Origin: Planctomycetota bacterium
Lineage (GTDB): Bacteria > Planctomycetota > Phycisphaerae > UBA1845
Assembly: GCA_029558835.1 (NCBI GenBank)
Contig: JAKQDH010000008.1
Location: 124,001-188,000, forward strand
Direction: 5' to 3'
DNA: 64,000 nt
The translations under genes and the position numbers were made by a program. Shown in pieces: positions 55,042-63,724 of the stretch. The notes under the pieces are model-generated. The model had not been told where the DNA came from and made no database searches. It worked only from the letters and a program-made list of their open reading frames with translations. Positions within the stretch are counted from its first letter, which is position 1. Each line of letters starts with the position of its first letter.

Positions 55042-55593
55042 ATGGGGAACATGAAACTGGATAAACTGCGCATTGTCCATCACCCGGATCCGGCGCTGCA
55101 CGTGCCCTGTGCGCCGGTCACCGAGTTCGGACCGGACCTGGCGCGGTTCGCCCAGCGTCTGCTCGAGCTGATGCGGACCGGGGAGGGTGTCGGGCTGGCG
55201 GCTCCGCAGGTGGGCGTCAATCAGCGTATCTTCGTGTGCAACGTGACCGGTGAACCGGGGGACGACTTCGTCTGCGTGAACCCGAGGTTCGTCGCCCTCG
55301 ACGGGTCGGCGGAAGCCGCGGAAGGCTGCCTGTCGCTGCCGGGAGTGACCGTCACGATGCGGCGGGCGGCTCAGGTCGTTCTGGAAGGCTTCGACCCCGA
55401 GGGCAACCCAATCCGTCGGGAAGGCAGCGAATTGACCGCCCGGGTCTGGCAGCATGAGGCGGACCATCTGGAGGGCCGGCTGATCATCGACCGGATGGGC
55501 GACGCGGACGAAATCGCCAACCGCCGGGCGATCCGGCAAATGGTCGAGGACTACCAGCGCTGGCACCGCCGTCCGGCGCGCAAGACGGTGTGA
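55042..55593 (+). CDS. def: Peptide deformylase
   Basis: Removes the N-formyl group from nascent proteins. The 183-residue product has all three metal/active-site motifs: GEGVGLAAPQVG (motif 1), EGCLSLPG (motif 2, with the Cys ligand) and QHEADHLEG (motif 3, HExxH). Length is normal. ATG at 55042, or 55051 (giving MKLDKLRIV), are both possible; frames further upstream are not coding. It heads an operon with fmt 14 bases downstream; def-fmt pairing is a standard arrangement because the two enzymes act on the same formyl group. Confidence 0.96.
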   Translation: MGNMKLDKLRIVHHPDPALHVPCAPVTEFGPDLARFAQRLLELMRTGEGVGLAAPQVGVNQRIFVCNVTGEPGDDFVCVNPRFVALDGSAEAAEGCLSLPGVTVTMRRAAQVVLEGFDPEGNPIRREGSELTARVWQHEADHLEGRLIIDRMGDADEIANRRAIRQMVEDYQRWHRRPARKTV

Positions 55594-55607
55594 GCCGCGG
55601 AGCAGTC

Positions 55608-56558
55608 ATGCGTCTGGTCTTCTTCGCTTCGGGCGAGTTTGCCGTCCCGACGTTGCGGCGGCTGGCCGCGGGCGACGATGAAGTCGCGCTGGTGATCACG
55701 CAACCCGCGCGGGAGGGTGGTCGCGGGCGCAAGCCGATCCCGACGCCGGTGCGCACCTGGGCGGACGATCTGAAACTGCCGGTCCTGGAAGCGGAGAACG
55801 TGAACGCGGCGGAAGCTGTGGCACGTCTGCGGGAGCTGCGGGCGTTCCTGGGCGTCGTGGTCGCCTTCGGGCAGAAGTTGGGCCCGGAGTTGCTGGGCGC
55901 ATTCCCGGCCGGCTGCATCAACCTGCACGCGTCGCTGCTGCCGAAGTACCGCGGGGCGGCCCCCATCAACTGGGCGATCGTCCGGGGCGAGGAACGCACC
56001 GGCGTCACGGTGTTCCGCCTGACGCAGCGCATGGACGCCGGTCCGATCCTCACCAGCCGCTGGACCCTCATCAAGCCGGAAGAGACGGCCGGGGAATTGC
56101 ACGATCGGCTCGCGGGCGTCGGCGTGGACGCGATGCTGGGGGCGCTGGAGCTGTTCGCGGACGGGGTGATTCCGGCCGGCACGCCGCAGGACGATTCCCA
56201 GGCGACGGTGGCCCCGAAGCTGAGCAAACGCGACGGGTGGGTGCGTTTTGATCGTCCGGCGATGGAGATTATCCGACATATCTGCGGGATGACTCCCTGG
56301 CCCGGGGCGGCCGCGCGGTTCGAGGCGGCCGATGGTCGCTGGGAGCAGGTCGCGCTGGTGCGGGCCCGGCCGGCCGAGACGCCGGATGCCCCCACGGGCG
56401 ACCCGGGCAGCATCGACGCCCGGCGTTACGTGGCCGCGGCGGACCGCTACCTCGAACTGCTCGAGTTGAAGCCCTCGTCCGGGCGAACGATGACCTGGCA
56501 GGACTACGTCAATGGCCGGCACGTGCAGGCCGGGGACCGGTTCCAGCCGCCGGATTAG
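55608..56558 (+). CDS. fmt: Methionyl-tRNA formyltransferase
   Basis: Formylates initiator Met-tRNA using 10-formyltetrahydrofolate. The 316-residue product opens MRLVFFASGEFAVPTLRRL and carries the active-site block INLHASLLPKYRGAAPINWA (Asn-His with the SLLPxxRG loop) and GVTVFRLTQRMDAGPI. The C-terminal tRNA-binding beta-barrel is present (PWPGAAARFE and on). Start 55608 has GGAG about 8 bases upstream; an in-frame GTG at 55590 overlaps the def stop and is less likely. Second gene of the def operon. Confidence 0.96.
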   Translation: MRLVFFASGEFAVPTLRRLAAGDDEVALVITQPAREGGRGRKPIPTPVRTWADDLKLPVLEAENVNAAEAVARLRELRAFLGVVVAFGQKLGPELLGAFPAGCINLHASLLPKYRGAAPINWAIVRGEERTGVTVFRLTQRMDAGPILTSRWTLIKPEETAGELHDRLAGVGVDAMLGALELFADGVIPAGTPQDDSQATVAPKLSKRDGWVRFDRPAMEIIRHICGMTPWPGAAARFEAADGRWEQVALVRARPAETPDAPTGDPGSIDARRYVAAADRYLELLELKPSSGRTMTWQDYVNGRHVQAGDRFQPPD

Positions 56559-56564
56559 CATGCG

Positions 56565-57728
56565 ATGACGCCCGAACTCGCCGCCGCCCGGTTTTCCGCG
56601 CACTTCGGTTGCCAGCCGGAGTGCGTGGTGCGTGCTCCAGGGCGGGTCAATCTCATCGGCGATCACACCGACTATACGGGTGGCTGGGTGCTGCCGGTAG
56701 CCATCGACCGGGCGCTGTACGTGGCCGCGGCCGCCGGTGACCCGGCCGAAGTTCAGGTCTACTCCGAGCTGCTCGACGAGCAAGTCGCTTTGCCGCTCAG
56801 CGTCTCCAAAGCTGAGGAGCATGCTGGATCATGGAGTCGCTACGTAATCGGGGTCATCGCGCTGCTGCGGGAGCAGGGGTGCGAACTGAGGGGTGCGAAG
56901 CTGTGGATCGGCGGGGACGTGGCTCCGGGGGCGGGGTTGTCCAGCTCGGCCGCCCTGGAGGTCGGCACGGCTCTGGCGTTGCTCGAAGTGGCGGGACTGC
57001 ACGTGCCGCGGCCGCAGCTTGCGCAGTTGTGCCGTCGGGCGGAGAACGAGTACGCGGGTTCGCCGTGCGGGATTATGGACCAGCTTTGCTGCACGTGTGC
57101 CCAGGCGGACCACGCGCTGCTGATTGACTGCACGAGCCTGGCGACCACGCCGGTGCCGCTTCACCTCGGTGACGCACAGCTTGTGGTGCTGGACACGGGG
57201 GTCCGCCATTCCATCGCGGGGACGGAGTACGCGACGCGCCGGCAGGAGTGTGCCCGGGCCCTGGAGATCATCGGCCGGACCCACCCGCAGGTCCGCTGCT
57301 TCCGCGACCTGGAGACCCTGCGGGCCGTGCCGCACGGCGAGCAACTCGGGGCGATTCTCAGCAAGCGAGTGGCCCACGTGGTGAGCGAGAACGGGCGGGT
57401 GCGGCAGGCGGCCGAGGCCCTGGGGCAGGGCCGACTGGCGGAGTTCGGCCGGCTCATGTTCGAATCGCATGCCTCGCTACGCGACGACTACCAGGTCTCC
57501 TGCGCCGAACTCGACGACATGGTGGGCGTGGCCGGCAAGACCGACGGCGTCTATGGGGCGCGCATGACCGGTGGCGGTTTCGGCGGCAGTGTCGTCGCGC
57601 TGGTAGCATCTTCGGCAGTGGAACCCTTCCTTGACTCGCTGCGGCGGCAATACAGCGAGGTCCATTCGCAACCGTTCACGGCGTTTACCGTGCACGCCTG
57701 CGGTGCCGCCACGCGCATACCATTCTGA
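56565..57728 (+). CDS. galK: Galactokinase
   Basis: Phosphorylates galactose at C1 in the Leloir pathway. The 387-residue GHMP kinase shows the galactokinase signature GRVNLIGDHTDYTGGWVLP (residues about 27-45), the ATP-binding loop GAGLSSSAALEVGTAL, catalytic-base region SPCGIMDQLCC and the C-terminal GARMTGGGFGGSVVAL. It begins 6 bases after fmt, so it is co-transcribed with def-fmt; no galT or galE is seen nearby, so the metabolic context is incomplete in this window. Confidence 0.95.
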   Translation: MTPELAAARFSAHFGCQPECVVRAPGRVNLIGDHTDYTGGWVLPVAIDRALYVAAAAGDPAEVQVYSELLDEQVALPLSVSKAEEHAGSWSRYVIGVIALLREQGCELRGAKLWIGGDVAPGAGLSSSAALEVGTALALLEVAGLHVPRPQLAQLCRRAENEYAGSPCGIMDQLCCTCAQADHALLIDCTSLATTPVPLHLGDAQLVVLDTGVRHSIAGTEYATRRQECARALEIIGRTHPQVRCFRDLETLRAVPHGEQLGAILSKRVAHVVSENGRVRQAAEALGQGRLAEFGRLMFESHASLRDDYQVSCAELDDMVGVAGKTDGVYGARMTGGGFGGSVVALVASSAVEPFLDSLRRQYSEVHSQPFTAFTVHACGAATRIPF

Positions 57729-58281
57729 GCCGCTCCACGAACGGTACTGACGCCACACCATGGCATCGGCCTTACTGGCACCGCCTTGGCTCCTGCTGTA
57801 GTGTTGCCCCGCTGCGGGCGACGTGGTGGTTTGCAGCCACGCGACGCTCCGCGTCAGCCGCGGGGGGCGTACGTGTTCAGCATCTTCCGCGCGGCGGGGA
57901 AGCTCCTCTGATGCACCAGGGAGCGTCTTCGCCTCCGCCACCCTTACCCCTACCCCTCTCCCTGGGAGGGAGAGGGGTTCAGGCGCCGCGTGCCCGGGCC
58001 TGCCTGTGGCCCGCAAGGGTAAAGGATCAACGCTGGACACGTACCGACACCCCACGTCGGCCGCGTGGGGCCGACGCTGCGGGCGGGCAATCGAGCCCCG
58101 TGAGTGTCACCTTGGCGGAGGAAGCTTGCTGGCAGTCGCAAGTCTCATCCTGTAGAGTTGCCAGCGGCGTCTCACTCCGACGCAGGGCGGCTCCACGGGC
58201 GGTAGCGGGGCGGCGGTCAAGCCTCGGTTGCTGCCGCGGGGTCCGCAAGTCCACGTTGCAGGCGCGTTTGCGGAGGCGTTC
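57729..58281. other. Intergenic region with one family G palindrome
   Basis: About 550 bases between galK and dprA. The palindrome at 57943-57978 is the only recognised element. The dprA promoter should lie in the 3' part; not identified. Confidence 0.35.
57943..57978. repeat. Repeat family G palindrome, copy 2
   Basis: CCCCTCTCCCTGGGAGGGAG followed by AGGGGTTCAGG: arms CCCCTCTCCCT and AGGGAGAGGGG (approximate) around a short centre. Matches the copy at 46374. Confidence 0.7.
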
Positions 58282-59496
58282 GTGTCAGACGCGGAAGTCA
58301 TTTCGGAAACCGGGCGACGCTATCTGCGGCTGCAACGGGCGGCCGAGGTGGGGCCCATTCGCCTGGGGCGACTGCTGGCGTACTTCGGCAACGTCGAGGC
58401 GGTACTCGAAGCATCGAAGATGGATTTGCTCCGCGTGGAAGGGATCGGACCGGTGACGGCCGCGGCCGTTCGGCAAGCCCGTGATGACGCCGGCGTGGAG
58501 AAGGAGATTGAGCGTGCTGCCGCCTGCGGCGTGCGCATCCTCTGCCTGGAAGACGCGGAATACCCGGCCACCCTGCGCCGGGTGCCGGATCCGCCGATCT
58601 GTCTGTACGTGCGCGGGGCGCTCGAACCGGCGGACACCGTGGCCATTGCGGTGGTCGGCTCACGACGATGCTCGCATTACGGGTGTGAGCAGGCGGAACG
58701 TTTCGGCGCCCTGCTGGGGCAGGCGGGGTTTACCGTGGTGTCGGGTCTGGCCCGCGGTATCGACGGGCATGCCCACCGTGGCGCGTTACGCAGCGGCGGA
58801 CGCACGCTGGGGGTGCTGGGCAACGGGTTGGCCAACGTATACCCGCCGGAGCACTTCGCCCTGGCGACGGAGATCACCCAGCACGGGGCACTGCTCAGCG
58901 AGTTGCCCTTGGACACCGGCCCGGAAGCGAAGAACTTCCCGCCTCGGAACCGGATCATCGTGGGACTGGCGCTGGGCGTGCTGGTGGTGGAGGCCGGCGA
59001 GCACAGCGGAGCGCTGATCAGCGCGCGACTGGCCAACGAGTACAACCGCGAGGTCTTCGCGCTGCCCGGCCGCGTCGATCAGCTTGCCACCAGCTCCGGC
59101 ACCAACGCTCTCATCCGCGACGGGCACGCCAAACTGGTGATGAGCCTGGAGGACATCCTGGCCGAGCTGGGGCCCATCGGGGACGCGTTGCGTGGGGGTG
59201 TCACCACGGCCGGTGATGGTGATGGGCGCGGCACGGCCCCGGCATCCGCCCCAGGCCGCTTGAGCGAACCGGAGCAACTGGTCCTCAACGCCCTCGATAT
59301 CGATCCGCTGGATATCGACACGGTCTGCCGGCAGGTAACACTGCCTCCGGCGCGGGTGGCGGCCGTGCTCACTACGCTGCAACTCAAAGGGGTGATCCAA
59401 CAGTTGCCCGGTCACCGGTTCGTTCGGCGCCGGGCGAGCGGCCCGGCGGTCGCGGTTGGGAGTGAAGGGCCGAGCGGTCCCGAACCGCAAGGGTGA
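58282..59496 (+). CDS. dprA: DNA-processing protein DprA
   Basis: Loads RecA onto incoming single-stranded DNA during natural transformation. The 404-residue product has an N-terminal helix-hairpin-helix region (LLRVEGIGPVTAAAVRQA). The Rossmann-like DprA core follows with VVGSRRCSHYG, VVSGLARGIDGHAH, GNGLANVYPPEH and NFPPRNRIIVGLA, and a C-terminal winged helix (LSEPEQLVLNALDIDPLDID) completes the full-length architecture. The GTG at 58282 is chosen because GGAGG lies 5 bases upstream; the open frame begins earlier at a TTG. Its last codons run into a family D repeat. Confidence 0.93.
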   Translation: MSDAEVISETGRRYLRLQRAAEVGPIRLGRLLAYFGNVEAVLEASKMDLLRVEGIGPVTAAAVRQARDDAGVEKEIERAAACGVRILCLEDAEYPATLRRVPDPPICLYVRGALEPADTVAIAVVGSRRCSHYGCEQAERFGALLGQAGFTVVSGLARGIDGHAHRGALRSGGRTLGVLGNGLANVYPPEHFALATEITQHGALLSELPLDTGPEAKNFPPRNRIIVGLALGVLVVEAGEHSGALISARLANEYNREVFALPGRVDQLATSSGTNALIRDGHAKLVMSLEDILAELGPIGDALRGGVTTAGDGDGRGTAPASAPGRLSEPEQLVLNALDIDPLDIDTVCRQVTLPPARVAAVLTTLQLKGVIQQLPGHRFVRRRASGPAVAVGSEGPSGPEPQG

Positions 59497-59503
59497 GCGA
59501 GCG
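59472..59503 (-). repeat. Repeat family D variant at the dprA 3' end
   Basis: CGGTCCCGAACCGCAAGGGT followed by GAGCGAGCGG, the reverse orientation of the family D motif. It supplies the last residues of DprA (GPSGPEPQG). Confidence 0.5.
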
Positions 59504-59708
59504 GCGCGGGGGCGTCGTTTGCTGCAGGGCGAAGGCGTGGGCGCCCTGGACCGTCGCAAGGACGTGTGCTCGCCGGGCCCCGACGGTCGTGTCTCGCAAC
59601 AGCGCGGCCGGCTTCCGCGCGGTCACGCGGACCCACGAAGAGTCGGAGGCGTCGGGGTGTCGCGGGTGAAGCCACGGGCGGGGTATGTGGTTAGCGTCTC
59701 CGATATCC

Positions 59709-59815
59709 GCGGGTGCCATGCTTTCCCGCGACGCGAGTCGCGGGTAAGCATGCTGCGGCATCCAGCCCACATGCCCACCCCCACCTGTGGCGGGTGAGGG
59801 CATGGCACCCACGCT
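59709..59815 (+). repeat. MITE-like repeat family B, copy 4 (best preserved)
   Basis: About 107 bases with inverted ends GCGGGTGCCATGC and GGCATGGCACCCACG. An inner palindrome CCCGCGACGCGAGTCGCGGG is followed by TAAGCATGC and CCACATGCCCACCCCCACC. It has no coding potential and a size and structure like a miniature inverted-repeat element. Confidence 0.8.
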
Positions 59816-59908
59816 AAACACGTACCGGGCGGGACACCCGGGCCACGACTCCGGCTGTCGCGCGCAGGCGACCCGGCACTGACCAAGCTGGCTCATCAGA
59901 AACGGCAA

Positions 59909-59933
59909 CGGCACCGGATCGGGTCCGGTGCCG
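59909..59933 (-). terminator. Terminator-like hairpin after the pseudopilin gene
   Basis: Perfect 10-pair stem CGGCACCGGA / TCCGGTGCCG around TCGGG. On the minus strand it is followed by TTGCCGTTTCTGATG, weakly T-rich. It lies about 135 bases beyond the pseudopilin stop. Confidence 0.55.
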
Positions 59934-60066
59934 TCACGGGAGGACAAATCAAATCTGCTGCGCGTGGGTCAGACGGAGGCACCTCTTCGCGTCGGGCGTG
60001 CGCCGGGTTCCAGCGCGGCAAGGCGCGCCGCGCGTTCGCGCGTGAAGTGCCGCCCGCGTCCCCTCG

Positions 60067-60528
60067 CTAGTTGGTCTGCTTCAGCGTGGTGATCCGGCTG
60101 GCATTCACGGCGTTGTAGCGGGCGATGGTGGCGGCGTCGTCGGTGCCGGCGGTTACCCGCGCCCGGATGATGCCCTTCTTGCTGTTGTACCAGAAGACGC
60201 CGCTGGTGTTGTCGGTCTTGTCGGCCGGATGCAGGTCGTCACTGGAGACCACCTCGAAGAGCTTGGCCTCAGCCTGATCCGGGAAGTAGGGGTTGGAGGG
60301 CAGCGTGTTGCCCTCGAACCAGGTGGCCAGCACGGCAGCGGGGAATGCCCCGGCTTTGGCGTACTGCGCGGAGATCTGGCGCTGGATGCTGCGCACGATG
60401 ATCCCGGTGGCGGCCTCGCGGCTGTCGTCGGAGGCTTCCGTGAACTGCGGAATGACGGCGGCCGCCAGGATGGCCAGGATGACCACGACGATGAGAATCT
60501 CAACCAGCGTGAATGCCCGACGAGTCAT
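60067..60528 (-). CDS. Type II secretion/type IV pilin-like pseudopilin
   Basis: The 153-residue product has the class III signal: basic leader MTRR-A, then FTLVEILIVVVILAILAAAVIPQ with Phe at +1 and Glu at +5 of the mature protein (prepilin peptidase cleavage before FTLVE). It is followed by an N-terminal helix and a soluble C-terminal part of the GspG/H-like kind. GGGAGC precedes the ATG at 60528. No other secretion or pilus gene is adjacent, so it is a solitary pseudopilin gene. Confidence 0.88.
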   Translation of the reverse strand: MTRRAFTLVEILIVVVILAILAAAVIPQFTEASDDSREAATGIIVRSIQRQISAQYAKAGAFPAAVLATWFEGNTLPSNPYFPDQAEAKLFEVVSSDDLHPADKTDNTSGVFWYNSKKGIIRARVTAGTDDAATIARYNAVNASRITTLKQTN

Positions 60529-61121
60529 ATCTTTTGCTCCCGCCAATAACAGCGCGGTGGGTTCCGCCCGGACAGCCCGCGACCGTCCCGAGTCCCCTGC
60601 GGCTTGCACCGTGGGATTCATCGGACAGGAACGCGGACCTGTTGAGTGACTTCCCTGGAACCGGCGGGCGCCGCGGAGAGGGCCGATAACCTGCGCCAAG
60701 CGGCTGCCGGACCGCACGCGCCGCGCGCGGCGCCGGCGCGCAACCGACGTGCGAACCGCCCGTCACGCGCAGGCCGGACAGTTGGGTTTGACCCTCAGGG
60801 GGGGCCGAGGGTAGCTTGACGGGCGTCGCCGGACGGGAGATGGGAGAGGTTCCCCCAACGTCCACGCGCCGGGCCGCACGGCGAAGCCGGCAGCATCCCG
60901 CAGCGCACCGGCAAACCGTGCGTTCAGCGTCTCCGACGCCTTAGCTGACGTGCTTGCCCGCGGCCGGCCGCGTGTCGAGCAAGCCCGCTTACGACCGCGG
61001 CGGTGCTTTCTCGGCGACCGCAGTCAGGGGCGAGCAAGCATCCGCGCCGGCCGACATGCCTACCCCTGCCCGCGACAGGTGAGGGCGTGGCACCCACGGC
61101 AGGCACGACGGGGCATTCCTC
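60529..61121. other. Divergent intergenic region
   Basis: About 590 bases between the pseudopilin (minus) and the PPDK_N gene (plus). Besides a partial family B repeat at 61026-61100 no element was recognised. Confidence 0.35.
61026..61100 (+). repeat. MITE-like repeat family B, copy 5 (partial)
   Basis: GCAAGCATCCGCGCCGGCCG, ACATGCCTACCCCTGCC and AGGGCGTGGCACCCACG match the right two-thirds of the 59709 copy. It ends 21 bases before the start of the next gene. Confidence 0.6.
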
Positions 61122-63422
61122 ATGAGCGACGCCCGAGCCACGCAGACCGCCCGTTGCCTGGACGAACACGTCCGGGCCCGGCCCGGCTTGCGCGAGCAGA
61201 TCTTCCGCCAGCTTCTGCTGGAACTGCACGCCCGCGGGTACGTCACCGTGGACGGGGTGTACGCGCAAGCACGGGCCCTGGTTCAGACCTCGGCCGCCCA
61301 GGACACCGCCCGCGACGACGCGGATCCGGCGTCCGGCGCGGAGTTGGCCGACCGGCACGCGGCCGTCGATCAACTTGTCCGGGAATACGCCTGCCGGCAC
61401 TTCACGCCCGCCGACATCGACGACCTGGTCAACGTCGCGGTGAAGGGCGAACAGATTCGCGCCTTGCAGGACCTCGCCAACCGCACCCGGATATCGTGCG
61501 GTGAACTTCTGGAGGCCGTCCACCGGTTCTGCCAGGACTGGGAGCTGGAAACCGACACGCCCGACCCCGACGTGCTGGGCACGCGGGCCGCCCTGATCCG
61601 TCACCTGATCAGCGATCAGCTCGAGTTTATCGGCGTGGCCAAGCACCACCTGCCGATCCGGTACTTCGATCAGTTCGCAACCCGCATCATCGGTCCGCCC
61701 GGTGGAATGGGGCGCATCGGGGGCAAGGCGGGGGGCATGGTGCTGGCGTGTCGGCTGCTCGAGGAAGCGGGGCAGGCAGACGCCGACTACCTGCCGACGG
61801 CCATGCCGCAGTCGTGGTTCCTGCGCAGCGACGTGGTGCAGGACTTCGTGCAGCTTAACCGTTTCAGCGAGTATCAGAGCCAGAAGTACAAGCCGCTGGA
61901 TGAGGTTGCCCGCGACTATCCGTTGGTGTGTCAGGTATTCCGCAGCGGGGCGTTTCCGGCCGAGGTGCTGGCGGACCTGCGGGGACTGCTGCGGGAGGCG
62001 GGCACGCATCCGCTGATCGTGCGTTCCAGCAGCCTGCTGGAAGACCGCTTCGGAGCGGCGTTCTACGGCAAGTACGCCAGCGTGTTCCTGGCCAACCAGG
62101 GCAGTCTCGAACAGCGCTTGCGCGGGCTGCTGGAGGCCATTGCCGAGGTCTACGCGAGCGTGTTCGCCCCGGAGCCCATCCTCTACCGCCGCGAGCACAA
62201 CCTGCTCGACTATGTCGAGGAGATGGCGGTGCTGATCCAGAAGGTGGTGGGCTTTCCGTTCGGCCCGTACTTTCTGCCCGCTTGGGCGGGGGTGGGTTTC
62301 TCCCGTAATGAGTATCGCTGGTCGCCGCGCATTCGCCGCGAGGACGGGCTGCTGAGGATGGTGCTGGGACTGGGCACCCGCGCGGTCGACCGCGGTGGGT
62401 CGGATTTCCCCCGCCTGGTGGCCTTGGGCGAGCCGACGCTGCGTCCCGAGTGCGACGTCGAGGAGATCAGCGCCCGCGCCCAGCGCGAGGTGGACGTCGT
62501 CGACCTGCACCGCCGGCAACTCCGATCGGTGGCGCTGCCCGAGCTGCTCGCGGGCGGCATGGACTTTCCGATGCTCGACGGCATCGTGTCGGTCCGGCAG
62601 GATGACGGGCTGTACACGGCCGCCGGGGCGCTGGTCAGCGCGGACCCCGCGACGTTGTGCATCACGTTTGAGAAGCTGCTACGCTCGACGCCGTTCGCCC
62701 AGCGGATGCAGGCGGTGCTGGGCCTGCTGGAGAAGGCGTACGGTCGGCCGGTCGAGGTCGAGTTCGCCTGCGACGGGCGGAAACTGTACGTGCTCCAGTG
62801 CCGGCCGCAGGCGCCCGCCGGTCGGGCGGAGCCGGTGCCGCTGCCCCGGCAGTTGCCGCCACAACGCATCCTCTTTGACGCTCGGCGGATGGTGCGGACC
62901 GGGCTGTTGGAGGGCATCGAGTACATCGTGTACGTCGATCCGCGGGCGTACGACGCGTTGCCCGACCCCCAGCGGCGGTGGGAAGTGGCGGGCGTCGTCG
63001 GGCGGGTCAATCGCCTGCTGCCTCGCGGGAAGTTCATTCTGATGGGCCCGGGGCGCTGGGGCAGCCGTGACCTGCGGCTGGGCGTGCCCGTGCGCTACGC
63101 CGACATCAACCACACGGCCTTGCTGGTGGAGATCGCCCGCGAGAGCAGCGGGTTCGTGCCGGCCGTGTCGTTCGGCACGCACTTCTTCCAGGACCTGATT
63201 GAGGCGGGCATTCACTACCTGCCGCTGTATCCGGACGAGAAGGGCAGCCGCTTCAACGAGCCGTTCTTCGTGGAGTCGCCCAATGCCCTGGCGAGCCTGC
63301 TGCCCGAGGCGGCCGGCTTCGCGGCCGTGGTGCGCGTCCTGCACGTCCCCGCGGTGGCCGCCGGCGCCACCGTCACCGTCGCCATGGATGGCGAAACCGA
63401 TCAGGCGCTGGCGTATCTCTAA
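61122..63422 (+). CDS. PEP/pyruvate-binding (PPDK_N-like) domain protein
   Basis: The 766-residue product has a helical N-terminal region (about 1-190). An ATP-grasp-type PPDK_N domain follows (about 200-580: IGGKAGGMVLACRLLEEAG, HPLIVRSSSLLEDRFGAAFY, then YVLQCRP at the domain end), and a C-terminal module (about 600-766) is marked by GKFILMGPGRWGSRDLRLG. The phosphohistidine and PEP-binding TIM-barrel domains of true PPDK or PEP synthase are absent. It may phosphorylate an unknown partner or be a regulatory kinase-like protein. The ATG at 61122 is the first start after the repeat. Single-gene unit. Confidence 0.8.
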   Translation: MSDARATQTARCLDEHVRARPGLREQIFRQLLLELHARGYVTVDGVYAQARALVQTSAAQDTARDDADPASGAELADRHAAVDQLVREYACRHFTPADIDDLVNVAVKGEQIRALQDLANRTRISCGELLEAVHRFCQDWELETDTPDPDVLGTRAALIRHLISDQLEFIGVAKHHLPIRYFDQFATRIIGPPGGMGRIGGKAGGMVLACRLLEEAGQADADYLPTAMPQSWFLRSDVVQDFVQLNRFSEYQSQKYKPLDEVARDYPLVCQVFRSGAFPAEVLADLRGLLREAGTHPLIVRSSSLLEDRFGAAFYGKYASVFLANQGSLEQRLRGLLEAIAEVYASVFAPEPILYRREHNLLDYVEEMAVLIQKVVGFPFGPYFLPAWAGVGFSRNEYRWSPRIRREDGLLRMVLGLGTRAVDRGGSDFPRLVALGEPTLRPECDVEEISARAQREVDVVDLHRRQLRSVALPELLAGGMDFPMLDGIVSVRQDDGLYTAAGALVSADPATLCITFEKLLRSTPFAQRMQAVLGLLEKAYGRPVEVEFACDGRKLYVLQCRPQAPAGRAEPVPLPRQLPPQRILFDARRMVRTGLLEGIEYIVYVDPRAYDALPDPQRRWEVAGVVGRVNRLLPRGKFILMGPGRWGSRDLRLGVPVRYADINHTALLVEIARESSGFVPAVSFGTHFFQDLIEAGIHYLPLYPDEKGSRFNEPFFVESPNALASLLPEAAGFAAVVRVLHVPAVAAGATVTVAMDGETDQALAYL

Positions 63423-63436
63423 GTGGGACCGCGCCA

Positions 63437-63515
63437 ATGGCACACTGCGCGGGCGGCATGCCCAAGCGGGCGGCATGCCCAAGCGGCAGGCATGCCGAAG
63501 CCGGAGGCATCCGCC
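63437..63515 (-). repeat. Degenerate family A repeat with internal duplication
   Basis: Three successive near-repeats of GGCATGCCCAAGCGG / GGCATGCCGAAGCCGG, related to the left end of family A. Confidence 0.5.
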
Positions 63516-63724
63516 GGGCGGCCCCGCCCGTCCATGTGGGGCTTCCCGTCGGCATCCTTGTCGCTTCGGCCCCAGCCGGCGCTGGCGGTACCGTTCTGGG
63601 CGGGGCATCCTGCTGCGTCGGCGTAGTCCTCTGCCCCTCGTGGGCAGCTCGGAACCTCGTTCAGACCCCGAGAGAACGCCGCCTTCTTTCACCCGGCTAT
63701 CCACGAAACTCGGTCATATCCCCA

